The notes below the pieces were generated by a model. The model was not told the DNA's origin. It saw nothing but the letters and a program-made list of their open reading frames with translations, and did no database searches. A stretch of DNA of 64,000 nt from Stropharia rugosoannulata (taxonomy: Eukaryota > Basidiomycota > Agaricomycetes > Agaricales > Strophariaceae), in the NCBI GenBank assembly GCA_028532985.1, contig JANCIK010000012.1:1488001-1552000 (forward strand), read 5' to 3'. A program made the position numbers and the translations under genes. Of this stretch, positions 44,868 through 55,652 are shown piece by piece. Each line of letters begins with the position of its first letter. Position 1 is the first letter of the stretch.

Positions 44868-45921
44868 CATCAGGAAAAAGACTTTTTTCAAAAAAGTCTT
44901 TTAAATTTTTAAAAAGACTTAAAAAGACTTAAAAAGACCCCAGGAGACCTGGGTCTCTAGGAGACTTTTAAAGCAAAGTCTCCAGGTATCAAACTTTTAA
45001 AGACTTTTTTATGTCTCTGGAAGTCTCTTTAATGTCTTTTTATGTGTTCATAATGTCTCTAGATGTCTCTAAATGTCTTTTAATATTACATTTTTGCTTG
45101 ATAAAAATATTAAAAATATGACCTCATCTTAGCCAAATCACTACTACATAAATTAGATTGTATTTGTAAGTGTATTTGTAAGTAAGTAATTAGGTATATT
45201 TAAATGTACTCAAGATTTGTCATGAAGTAACTATATTAGTCAGCACATTACATAGACATACAATGGCAAATAAACCATCACATTAACTTGGGTACAATGG
45301 GAAGGGGAACTTATGTTGTGGAAATAATTTGCATTTGCCAGGAATTGAACCAACAGCTTCATGCATCACTTAAAACCAGCATACTTCCCCCTACACCATA
45401 TGCCTGTGTATATAGACTCACTGCAGGTCAAATATGATGGTAAAGCTCTAGACTACATTAATTTATTACATCACAAGTCATTGAATTTAGTTATGTTCAG
45501 ATGTATTTTATATAAGATTTACAATGTAGATTACAAATAATAGTTGACAATAGCTATTCATAAGTCAATTTTTTCCCAGGTTTTAATGTCTTTAAATGTC
45601 TTTTTGAGTCTTTTTGTAGCTTTTTAATACACTTTATGAGACATTTTTAATATCTTTTAGAGACATAAAAAGATTTATACAATTACATCAATACATTTAA
45701 ATACCTAAAAAAATTGAAAGACTTTAAAAGACATAAAAAGACCTAAAAAGACATTGGAAGAATTACATATTTCCCTAAAGTCTCTAGGAGACCTTTAAAA
45801 GTATAAAAAAGACAAAAAATTCACCAAAAGACATATTGATGTCTCAAAAAGACACTAAATTTCCCAAGAGACACATAGATGTCTCAAAAAGTCTCTTTTC
45901 CAAAAAGTGGTTTTCCTGATG
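44868..45921 (+). mobile_element. AT-rich 1.05-kb TIR element, copy 1
   Basis: It begins CATCAGGAAAAAGAC and ends GTGGTTTTCCTGATG. AAAAAGAC and its inverse GTCTTTTT are repeated dozens of times through both flanks. The middle holds a tRNA-like block. No reading frame is present, so it is non-autonomous. Copy 2 (50285-51335) is its near-identical inverse. The superfamily is unassigned; copy 2 shows a 2-bp duplication AG. Confidence 0.7.
45331..45403 (-). repeat. tRNA-like block in TIR element, copy 1
   Basis: The minus strand has a perfect B box, GGTTCAATTCC, and ends that can pair as an acceptor-like stem at 6 of 7 positions (GCATATG with CAAATGC). The D and anticodon arms pair poorly, so this is tRNA-derived at most and not a working tRNA gene. 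Confidence 0.4.
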
Positions 45922-46853
45922 CTGGATGGTCTCACACATCCCATTTGCGAATCTGCATGCTCTGCTTTGTTGTTGTCCACACTACCCCTCAATGCTGAAC
46001 TCTGGCATCGTCATTGCGGACATCACAGCCATGCACACATCAACAAGCTGCTTTCCAAGGGTCTGGTCACTGGCATGTTCATAACATCAAAAGAGCAACC
46101 AGATCCAATTTATGAAGCATGCTTAGCAGGCAAGATGACATCTGGTACATTTCCGAGCTCAACTCACAAATCGACGCAACCACTTGAATTGGTGCATTCT
46201 GACTTGCATGGTCTGCTCTCAGTGCCTACACCAGAGGGACATTGCTATTGGATCACATTCATCGACGACTGCACTCACCTGCATGCTGTCATGTTCCTTT
46301 CAATGCATTCAAGCTGTACAAGGCATATGCAGAGAATCAGTTAAACACAAAAATCAAGGCAATGCAGGATGACAAGGCTGGTGAATACATGTCAAACGAG
46401 TTCATATGGTTTATGGAGCAATGCAGCATTCACAGATGACACAGCACACGCAATCGGCCTCAGCAGAATGGTCTTGCTGAACACGCCAATCGCACTATTG
46501 CTGAGCATGTCACTGCAATGCTTGTAGAGGCAAAGCTCCCACTTTTGTTTTGGTGACTTGCAGTCATGGCTTACATTCATGTGTGGAATAGGCTCCCTAT
46601 GTCATCTCTAACTGACTCTGTGCCCTACACTGAGTGGCATGGCAAGAAACCCGATATGAGCCATCTCTGTGTCTTTGGTTGTGCTGCATACGTCTTTGTG
46701 CAGAGAGACAAATGCAAGTCACTGCAACCACACATTGAGAAGTGCATCTTTGTTGGTTATCCTACAGGCTACAAAGGCTGGCAGTTCTATAATCTGTCCA
46801 CTAAGAAGTATGTGATCTCGGAACGTGCTATCTTTGATGAATGCAGTTTTCCT
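45922..46853 (+). pseudogene. Copia integrase fragment
   Basis: Pre-integrase and integrase sequence, with stops and a deletion near 46300 (FLSMHSS). It is the near-identical inverse of 49354-50284, and with the TIR element forms the left arm of a palindrome of about 2 kb. It ends at a truncated LTR. Confidence 0.8.
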
Positions 46854-47031
46854 CAGAGAGCGCCCCTAACTCAGGTGGGATGGCAGTGGTAATCGATAAA
46901 GAGGCATCTACACTAGTACATGCTATATATACTACCAGAAGCGAACTAAGCTAAATGTAGAGCAAACTAATTATAGTCCGCACTATCTAATCTTAACTGC
47001 TGATGGTGATGATTGCCTATGTAATCTAACA
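46854..47031 (-). repeat. Copia LTR, subtype A, truncated, inverted
   Basis: Inverse of the subtype A LTR, lacking about 25 bases at its inner (3') end. It begins CAGAGAGCGCCCC and ends TCTAACA. It is the 3' LTR of the minus-strand copia that follows. Confidence 0.85.
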
Positions 47032-47073
47032 CTCCCCTGTGACTGAAGCAGTCTCTATACTACAGTATATACA

Positions 47074-50000
47074 CTATGGTCGAACTCCCATATGAGAGCA
47101 ACAGTAATCTACTTTAACAGCAGAGAGCAGTTTGGTGAGAATGTCAGTTACCTGCTGTGCAGTTGGTATAAACGAAGGTGTGATGATCCTGTTCTGTACA
47201 GCATCATGTAGCCAGTAAAAACAAAGGTCGAGGTGCTTCATGCAGCCATGGTGCTCTGGGTTCTTCGATACACTAATGGCAGACTGGTTGTCAATGTGCA
47301 GTGTGGAGGGAACCGGAATAGTGAAGCCAAACTTGCACAGTATGTTGCACATCCAGGAGATCTCCTTGCCAGCCTCAACTGCAGCCACAAACTCAGCTTC
47401 AGTGGTAGAGAGCATCACAATGCTCTGCAACTTGCTAGACCAGCTAATTGCACCACCAGCCATGAGAACGATGTATCCACCTGTAGAGCGCCCAGTGTCC
47501 TTGCAGTTGCCATGTGCAGCATCACAGTAAGTTGTGAACAGATCTGTACCAAGTGAACCAGAGTAAACCAACTTGTACTCGAGTGTTCCTTTCAGATACT
47601 TGAACAAGTGCTTGACTGCTGTCCAGTGCTGTGGTCCAGGATTGCTGTTAAAGCATGCGAGATAGGACACAGTGTGTGCAATGTCAGGACATGTCATTGT
47701 GGCGAGATACTGGAGAGAACCAATGGTGCTGAGGTAGGGAATGTTTTGCATGAACTCAATGTCGTCAGAGCAGCTAGGTGCCATTGCACGAGTTAGCACA
47801 GTGCCAGCTGACATGGGAGTGGTGACAGGAATTGCATCTTGCATACTGTAACGTTCAAGCATGTCCAGAATGAACTGGCACTGGTGAAGGAAAATCTTGT
47901 GTTTGCTGCAATCCCTGGTTATGCCAACACCTAGTAGAAACTCCGTCGCACCAAGATCCCTGCATTTGAAGTGTGCACTGAGTTGCTTCACAGCACGGTC
48001 AATGGATGAAGTCGATTTGGATGCAAACGTGATGTCGTCAATGTAGATGGGCACAAAAATGTGAACTGTGTCATCTGAGTAGATGTACACTGACCTGTCT
48101 GCTTCCACTCGCTTAAAACCCATATCAGTGAGAACAGAGTGTAACTTCGTGTTCCATTGCCTAGCTGACTGCTTGAGACCATAAAGCGATTTGCACAGCT
48201 TACAGACCTTGTTTGGTGCACCCTCATGGAATCCCTCAGGTTGCAGCATGTAGATGTCCTCATCCAAGTCACCATTGGTGAATGCAGATGAAATGTCCAC
48301 AGAACGTAGCTCAAGGTCCTCTGCAGCTGCAATAGCCAGTATCATGTGCAAGGTTGCTGGATGGAAGGTGGGAGCAAAGACTTCAGTGTAATCGACTCCA
48401 GGACGCTGACTGTAGCCCTTTGCGATGATACGAGCCTTATAATGCACCACAGTGCCATCTGCATGACACTTGACCTTGAAGACCCAACCAGAACCAATTG
48501 CCTTTGCACCAGGTGGCAAGTCGACAATTTCCCAAGTGTTGTTCTGTAGTAGTGTGTTGTACTCCACATTTGCTGCATCTCACCACCTGTCTGCATTGTC
48601 GCCCTTGAGTGCCTGCTTGTAGTTCTTGGGATCTGACACAGTAGCAGCACCAGCAAACTGAACCTCTTCCAAACCTTCGTCAATAGTGTAACTGTCAAGT
48701 TCGTCATTATTGAGGTTGTCTGTCTCAGAAGGCAGTGTAGACGGTGGGAGGGGCACAGCTGCAGGTTTGACTTTCCACCATTCGCCAGGAGGTCGAGATT
48801 CACGTGTAGTGCGTCTCAGAGCCTCTGCAATGACTTTGGGTTCCACAGGAATGGGAGGTGCAACAGTACGGGGCAGTTGGGACACGTTTGGAGCAGAATG
48901 CTAATCTTGTCGAGTTGAGCATGTTGGTGTTTTCATCAATTGCAGAATGTGATGTGATGACTCCAACTTGACTGTGGTACTCTCAGACTTGCCTTTCAAT
49001 GCCCTATCTGATGCTACTTGACTCGACTTGCTGGGACCAGCAGTTGGCCCAGAATGCACATGCAATTTCCCAGAATGCAGATTAGGCTGAGTTGAGCACT
49101 TTGGTAAACTTGATGATTTCGCACCAGTAGTCGGTTCCTGCAATTTGGGAGTAGGTGCATCATGTTCGTCGTCAGATGATGAGTCAGATGGTGCTGGTCC
49201 CGCTGAAGCAGGTGCAGTTGGCGCGTCCGAGTCATCAGTGTCCAAGTCAGGCAAATAGGCAGCAGTTGAATCCCCCCCAGAATCTGGCACATCTGAGAAG
49301 TGTGAAGGCATGCCCTTTGGAAACAGGTTAATTGGTGAAGTGACTTTCAAACCAGGAAAGCTGCATTCGTCAAAGATAGCACGTTCCGAGATCACATACT
49401 TCTTAGTGGACGGATTGTAGAACTGCCAGCCTTTGTAGCCTGTAGGGTAACCGACAAAGATGCACTTCTCAACATGTGGTTGCAGTGACTTGCATTTGTC
49501 TCTCTGCACAAAGACGTATGCAGCACAACCAAAGACACAGAGATGGCTCATATCGGGTTTCTTGCCATGCCACTCAGTGTAGGGCACAGAGTCAGTTAGA
49601 GATGACATAGGGAGCCTATTCCACACATGAATGTAAGCCATGACTGCAAGTCACCAAAACAAAAGTGGGAGCTTTGCCTCTACAAGCATTGCAGTGACAT
49701 GCTCAGCAATAGTGCGATTGGCGTGTTCAGCAAGACCATTCTGCTGAGGCCGATTGCGTGTGCTGTGTCATCTGTGAATGCTGCATTGCTCCATAAACCA
49801 TATGAACTCGTTTGACATGTATTCACCAGCCTTGTCATCCTGCATTGCCTTGATTTTTGTGTTTAACTGATTCTCTGCATATGCCTTGTACAGCTTGAAT
49901 GCATTGAAAGGAACATGACAGCATGCAGGTGAGTGCAGTCGTCGATGAATGTGATCCAATAGCAATGTCCCTCTGGTGTAGGCACTGAGAGCAGACCATG

Positions 50001-50284
50001 CAAGTCAGAATGCACCAATTCAAGTGGTTGCGTCGATTTGTGAGTTGAGCTCGGAAATGTACCAGATGTCATCTTGCCTGCTAAGCATGCTTCATAAATT
50101 GGATCTGGTTGCTCTTTTGATGTTATGAACATGCCAGTGACCAGACCCTTGAAAGCAGCTTGTTGATGTGTGCATGGCTGTGATGTCCGCAATGACGATG
50201 CCAGAGTTCAGCATTGAGGGGTAGTGTGGACAACAACAAAGCAGAGCATGCAGATTCGCAAATGGGATGTGTGAGACCATCCAG
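47074..50284 (-). pseudogene. Copia pol, minus strand (integrase to RNase H)
   Basis: The long frame 48567-47074 holds RT (YIDD) and RNase H and ends VRP. A separate frame 49641-48901 holds end of integrase and linker, and stops separate them near 48590 and 48900. Integrase remnants reach 50284, where the second TIR element interrupts. The rest of the same copia lies at 51336-51528 and, beyond KDZ-2, at 61511-62995. Numerous CpG-to-TpG/CpA changes distinguish it from the intact copy. Confidence 0.85.
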
Positions 50285-51335
50285 CATCAGGAAAACCACT
50301 TTTTGGAAAAGAGACTTTTTGAGACATCTATGTGTCTCTTGGGAAATTTAGTGTCTTTTTGAGACATCAATATGTCTTTTGGTGAATTTTTTGTCTTTTT
50401 TATACTTTTAAAGGTCTCCTAGAGACTTTAGGGAAATATGTAATTCTTCCAATGTCTTTTTAGGTCTTTTTATGTCTTTTAAAGTCTTTCAATTTTTAGG
50501 TATTTAAATGTATTGATGTAATTGTATAAATCTTTTATGTCTCTAAAAGATATTAAAAATGTCTCATAAAGTGTATTAAAAAGCTACAAAAAGACTCAAA
50601 AAGACATTTAAAGACATTAAAACCTGGGAAAAAATTGACTTATGAATAGCTATTGTCAACTATTATTTGTAATCTACATTGTAAATCTTATATAAAATAC
50701 ATCTGAACATAACTAAATTCAATGACTTGTGATGTAATAAATTAATGTAGTCTAGAGCTTTACCATCATATTTGACCTGCAGTGAGTCTATATACACAGG
50801 CATATGGTGTAGGGGGAAGTATGCTGGTTTTAAGTGATGCATGAAGCTGTTGGTTCAATTCCTGGCAAATGCAAATTATTTCCACAACATAAGTTCCCCT
50901 TCCCATTGTACCCAAGTTAATGTGATGGTTTATTTGCCATTGTATGTCTATGTAATGTGCTGACTAATATAGTTACTTCATGACAAATCTTGAGTACATT
51001 TAAATATACCTAATTACTTACTTACAAATACACTTACAAATACAATCTAATTTATGTAGTAGTGATTTGGCTAAGATGAGGTCATATTTTTAATATTTTT
51101 ATCAAGCAAAAATGTAATATTAAAAGACATTTAGAGACATCTAGAGACATTATGAACACATAAAAAGACATTAAAGAGACTTCCAGAGACATAAAAAAGT
51201 CTTTAAAAGTTTGATACCTGGAGACTTTGCTTTAAAAGTCTCCTAGAGACCCAGGTCTCCTGGGGTCTTTTTAAGTCTTTTTAAGTCTTTTTAAAAATTT
51301 AAAAGACTTTTTTCAAAAAAGTCTTTTTCCTGATG
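50285..51335 (-). mobile_element. AT-rich 1.05-kb TIR element, copy 2
   Basis: Inverse of 44868-45921 with very few differences. Here the flanks are contiguous copia gag-pre-integrase sequence, so this is the original insertion. AG on both sides is the only possible target duplication. Confidence 0.72.
50800..50872 (+). repeat. tRNA-like block in TIR element, copy 2
   Basis: It has the same 73 bases as copy 1 in the opposite orientation, with the B box GGTTCAATTCC. Confidence 0.4.
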
Positions 51336-51528
51336 AGAATAGCAGAGTGTGAGGCATTGATGGTTGCAGTGAAGATGGTCTTGCCAGAGTGGTTGAAGTA
51401 CATCTTCTTTGCATCAATCTCAATCAGGATGCCAGAGTGCTTGGTGAGGTACAGACATGCGAGCAGGTTGTTGCACAACTTGGGGACATGCAGAACATGT
51501 TTGATGACTACAGCATCTGCTTTCTTGC
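51336..51528 (-). pseudogene. Copia protease fragment between two insertions
   Basis: Encodes INGKKADAVVIKHVLHVPK and following residues of the minus-strand copia. It is cut on the right by KDZ-2 and on the left by the TIR element. CATTGAT at its right end begins the KDZ-2 target duplication. Confidence 0.85.
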
Positions 51529-51536
51529 CATTGATA

Positions 51537-52420
51537 CACATAGGACAGTGGCTGGGTACCGTGATCTATAGTAGTACAGTGAACTATTATTATACCGTGG
51601 ATCACAGAGTTATTTTGAGCTAATGAAAACCTAGTATATTACCGTGCTACACAGGACTAATGGGAAGCTAGTATTTGACTGTGAATTACGGGGCCATTTT
51701 CAACAAATGGAATTGCCACTGGGGAGAACAACGACCGGCAATTGAAGGACATAACTGCCGGTTTGTTCCACTAAATGTCAGATTTTGAACCGGCGACTGA
51801 TCAAGATTTTGTTGTAATATTACAAAATTGTATCCATTGGCCGGTGAATGTCATTTAGGCCGGCAGTGTCATGTTCAGTACCCGGCTGCCTGTTGGATAT
51901 TCCATTTGAAACCGGCAATCCATTTAATAGTATGATTCTTGACCGGCGATTTTCAGATATGCAGCCGGCATCATTAGTCGTCAGCTCCGGCTGCCTGGTA
52001 CAAATATGGCCGGCTGTTGTAAGCACAAATGCATCAGTGAATCACATGATCTGCTATGTGTATGATGGATTTGCCGGGGTTCTAAAAGAATGTAGACTGG
52101 CAGTGAGACCGGTGGTTCTGCCTCATCGACTAGTGTTCATGTTTGGTATGTCATGCTGCATACAGTGACATAACTAGTATTTTATTCACGCAAAGATACA
52201 GTCTGAACTGGTCTGAACAAATAGTGTTTAAATCTACAATATGGCCGGCAGTTGCACATTACAGAGTCGGATTACCTGGTTTACATTATATATACACTGT
52301 CACATATTGGGGTACATCTGAAATACTTGAGCAAATCAAATGACTTACCTTCTACAGTCTGACTAAAGGAGTATCCTGAGACCGCCGGTGGGTTGCCGTT
52401 TTCATTTGATCATTTTGTCT
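51537..52420 (+). repeat. KDZ-2 left terminal inverted repeat
   Basis: It pairs imperfectly with 60630-61502. Matching blocks include the outer 80 bases, the TTTATTCACGCAAAGATACAG block near 52180 (inverse near 60850) and the block with GAGACCGCCGGTGG near 52380. Confidence 0.8.
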
Positions 52421-52700
52421 ACTTGGAGACTTTGTCTGAACTAGTCTAACCAAGCGGTCTTTACATGAAACACAAGTTGTGGCTACTTGAGGCTGGCGGA
52501 AAAAGCCGGCTGCCTTCAAACTTTACATGGCAAGGATCCTTGTTGAATGGCGGCATGAGAATGTTGACCGTTATTTGTACAATGTTCATTTTTATAATAC
52601 CAACCATCCATCAACGGAACTTTTCATCTCTCCCACACCTCCGTACCCTCTTTGAAAACATGCTCACCCCATCCACTCCCTTTCTAATCACTTCCAAACT
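52421..52700. other. Promoter-side spacer of Zn-cluster gene
   Basis: Non-coding. The last 120 bases resemble the region upstream of the KDZ-1 homologue (near 32190-32290), including CCATCAACGGAAC, and probably hold its promoter. Confidence 0.5.
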
Positions 52701-54735
52701 ATGGCCTCATCACACAGCAACCTCAACATCTGCGCGGCACTTGTCGCCTTTCACCATGACTGTGTCAAGGTCTGGCAAGGAGGTAGCCAGTCATTCTTGA
52801 AGGAGAAGACAAGGATTTGGAAATCATTGGTAAGTCTAGTTCTTTTTATTGAAGTATTACTTTCTTATTTCTTTGATAGGTTGAACTTCATGCAAGGAAA
52901 CAGACCCCTGCAGGCCGTGCAGTGGGTCTCACTCTTTACAACTACATACACAAGTTGCTGCCGAAGGATGCGAACACGGACAGAAGGGATGCAGAGAATG
53001 TCAAGTGGGAATTGTTCAAGGAAATGGTGGAGACCGGGTTGTATGTGCTCCGGCGGCAGGAGCAGAGCACGGTGGAGGTGGACACGAAATCCATGCTAAT
53101 CATAAGTGAGTGACAAAAATATCTTCACCAATGTCTACTGAACTTTGTATAGCTGAGTGCCCAGCCGCGGTTGGCATCACACCAGCGGCGTCATCATCGA
53201 AGGCTGCACCCGCCCCGCCTGTCGCCGCCCCTGCCCCTCCCCCTGCACCATCACCGGCCCCCATCCCTGCCATCAATCCTGCACCTGTGCCCGCCCCTGC
53301 ACCTGCACCTGCCACCAAAGTGGCAAAGAAAAATACAAAGCTGGCAACGAGGGAGAAGACGCCCTCCCCCACAGGCGCGCACCCGGCGGCTTTCAGGGAC
53401 ATCACAGAGGTTGTCATTGCCGTGCCACCCTCAAAAGTGCCAAAGATCAACAGGGCAAAGTCAAGACTTGAGGACAGCGAGATCGAGATCATGGAGAAGC
53501 CGGCAGTCCAGGCACCGGCGGCGAAGAAAAACATCACCAAGCATGTGCCTGTCAAGGCCGCACATGGGCCTGTTGCCAAGCCGCCGGTGGCGGGCCCATC
53601 AAAGCACAGGGTGGTTGCAAAGTCCCGTGAATATGTCATCGACAGCAAGGACAAGGAGAGCGAGTACGACGATGAGGAAGACAATGAAGAGCCCCGGACA
53701 CGGCGCAAGGCAGTGAAGGGGGAGGGTGTCCAAAGCAAGCCCGAGGCAAGGCGGAAGGCAACGAGGATGGCACACAAACGCGAAGACAAGAGCAAGTTGG
53801 ACGTCAAACCGGCGGCCAAGGGGAAGGGAAAGGCGTGTGCAAAGTCAAATAATGCCAAGTCCTGCCTCCCCGCCGGTTGCTATGCGACCAAGACCCCCTG
53901 TTGGTCTTGTATCAACAGGGGGACGGAATGCCTGGTTGAGTCACCGGAACACGAAGAAGAAATGCACATCAACCCCGTATGCGCTTGTAGTACATGTCAA
54001 CACATGTACAAGAAGCCGTGTCTGAAGACACCCGGCGCGATGATGCTGAACGACAAGGTCGCGCCCTGGGCCCACCACCTGAACAGGTATGTGGATGAAG
54101 ACCGAAAGAAGATCTTCACCAACCCAGAGAATGTGGGCAATGTGCTTGCCATGACTTTGGAGGAGACAAGGGCGCTGACTTGCAATGTGGAGCAGGCGTT
54201 CGATGACGCCGCCAGCCAGCTGGAAGGCCTTCAATGCCAGAATACAGAGCTTGCAAAGACACTGAAGACGACGACAGAGGCCGTGCAGGAGCTCACCGAG
54301 GTACAGGCAGAGGCACGTGACCTTGGCGAAAAGGTCGATCAACTGTCGTTGGTCGTTGCAAGGCACGGAATTGTGCTGACAGAGGTCGTCGAGGGACAGC
54401 AGGATCTCAGGACCCTGCTGGAGAAGGTCCTAGAGAAGGTGAGTAGGGCACTGCCGGTCGAGACTCAATCGCCGGCCTCGGGCCACCCCCGACAAAAGAT
54501 GGCACTGTCGGCTGAAGAGACGACCGTGGGCTGGGGACTTCCTGCCATGCCCCTCAAGCCTGTCAGCCATGCTGCCCCCGTCCCCGCCCCCTCACTGCCT
54601 GTTGCACCATGGGCAGAAACTCCCACAGTGCTGTCTCCCTCGCCCCCTCCACCCCCAGCCAAAGAAATCGAGTTGGGCAGTGAAGAGGACAGTGAGGGTG
54701 ATCTGCCACTTGAGGGGTGCATCGGCCCAGGATAA
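52701..54735 (+). CDS. Zn2Cys6-like cysteine-cluster protein, KDZ-2 copy
   Basis: Exons 52701-52829, 52880-53105 and 53153-54735 give 645 residues in phase. Exon 1 and 2 lengths equal those of the KDZ-1 homologue. The helical N-terminus, Pro/Ala linker, CWSCINRGTEC and CSTCQHMYKKPC clusters and coiled coil are all kept. The cluster spacing is identical. The C-terminal tail ends early, at a point where the next gene's exon begins only 22 bases later, so a deletion has removed the original tail and the intergenic region. The frame is otherwise open and could be expressed. Confidence 0.72.
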
Positions 54736-54757
54736 ATCTGTTCTCTGCCGGTTACAG

Positions 54758-55551
54758 AAAACAGAGCTGAAGATTAGGAGAGCTCATGCTGATGATTTAT
54801 TAGAATCCATTCGTGGAGAAATCATTCAGAAATCTTGGCTATATGCATTTGATGTCAGGAGAACAGATGGTGCCCACCACACTCGAGCACAAGATCGTGT
54901 TTTGCTACTCATGCAGGCAACTAGTACACACCGGTGGAAATATAATGAGAACAGATTGTCAATGCTTTGTCTTGCCCGGCGTGAAGATGACCGGGCTAAC
55001 ATTGAAGCACAGTTTCCAGCCATGTCAAAAGCTGATACAAATACTAGTTCGTCCATTACAGACCCTAATACTCGAGGGGGCAGCAGTGCAAGAATGTCCT
55101 GGATTTGGCAGGTGGAGCATAACATTGCGCCGGCAGTCGATGGAAATCTGAACCAGGAAAGAATTAATGATTGTGAGTATCATATTTATTTATACAACAT
55201 TTAACCAATACAAATGTAGTCTATTGTATTCATTGGCTACGTGCCTGTGCACAGAAGATGTGTTGGGAAGAGGAGGTCCTACTCTGCCAACATGAAATGG
55301 ACCAGACAGTCCGCTTCTATGTGCATATGGCTAATATGTGGAAGCTCCGCCGGTCTGTATGGGATGAGGCAGCCGGCCACATTGATCACACATCAAATGA
55401 TGCCGCCAGCCAACTCCTATGCCACCCACTTGGCTTCCAAGCATACGCCCAAGCACAGATCAATTTATGGAACAAATTAGGCAGGGTGGCAGATGCCAGA
55501 TTCAGTAAAGCACATGTAAATTATATAAGCCATTGGTATCATGTGGCCTGA
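54758..55551 (+). pseudogene. KDZ transposase C-terminal fragment
   Basis: One exon (about 54758-55172) starts KTELKIRRAHADDLLESIRG and includes SWLYAFDVRRTDGAHHTRAQ, the segment preceding the tail in KDZ transposases, which is lacking in KDZ-1. It continues to MSWIWQVEHN. A last exon encodes MCWEEEVLLCQHEM to HYISHWYHVA (stop at 55549-55551). The acceptor used in KDZ-1 (TGAG) reads CGTG here, so in-phase splicing seems lost. The catalytic core is missing. Confidence 0.7.
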
Positions 55552-55652
55552 CCAATACATGTGACCTTATCAATCTACCATCATCCCATCTGCAGTGATC
55601 TTGCTCTTCATTTTTACCCCCTTGACAACCAAATTACCGCTTCAAAAGTACC

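Noticed and set aside
44881..45100. CRISPR-like array from AAAAAGAC repeats
   Set aside because: Repeats are short, irregularly spaced, present in both orientations and in a eukaryotic mobile element.
45331..45403. A functional tRNA gene
   Set aside because: B box is good, but the anticodon and D arms do not pair and it lies in a repeated element.
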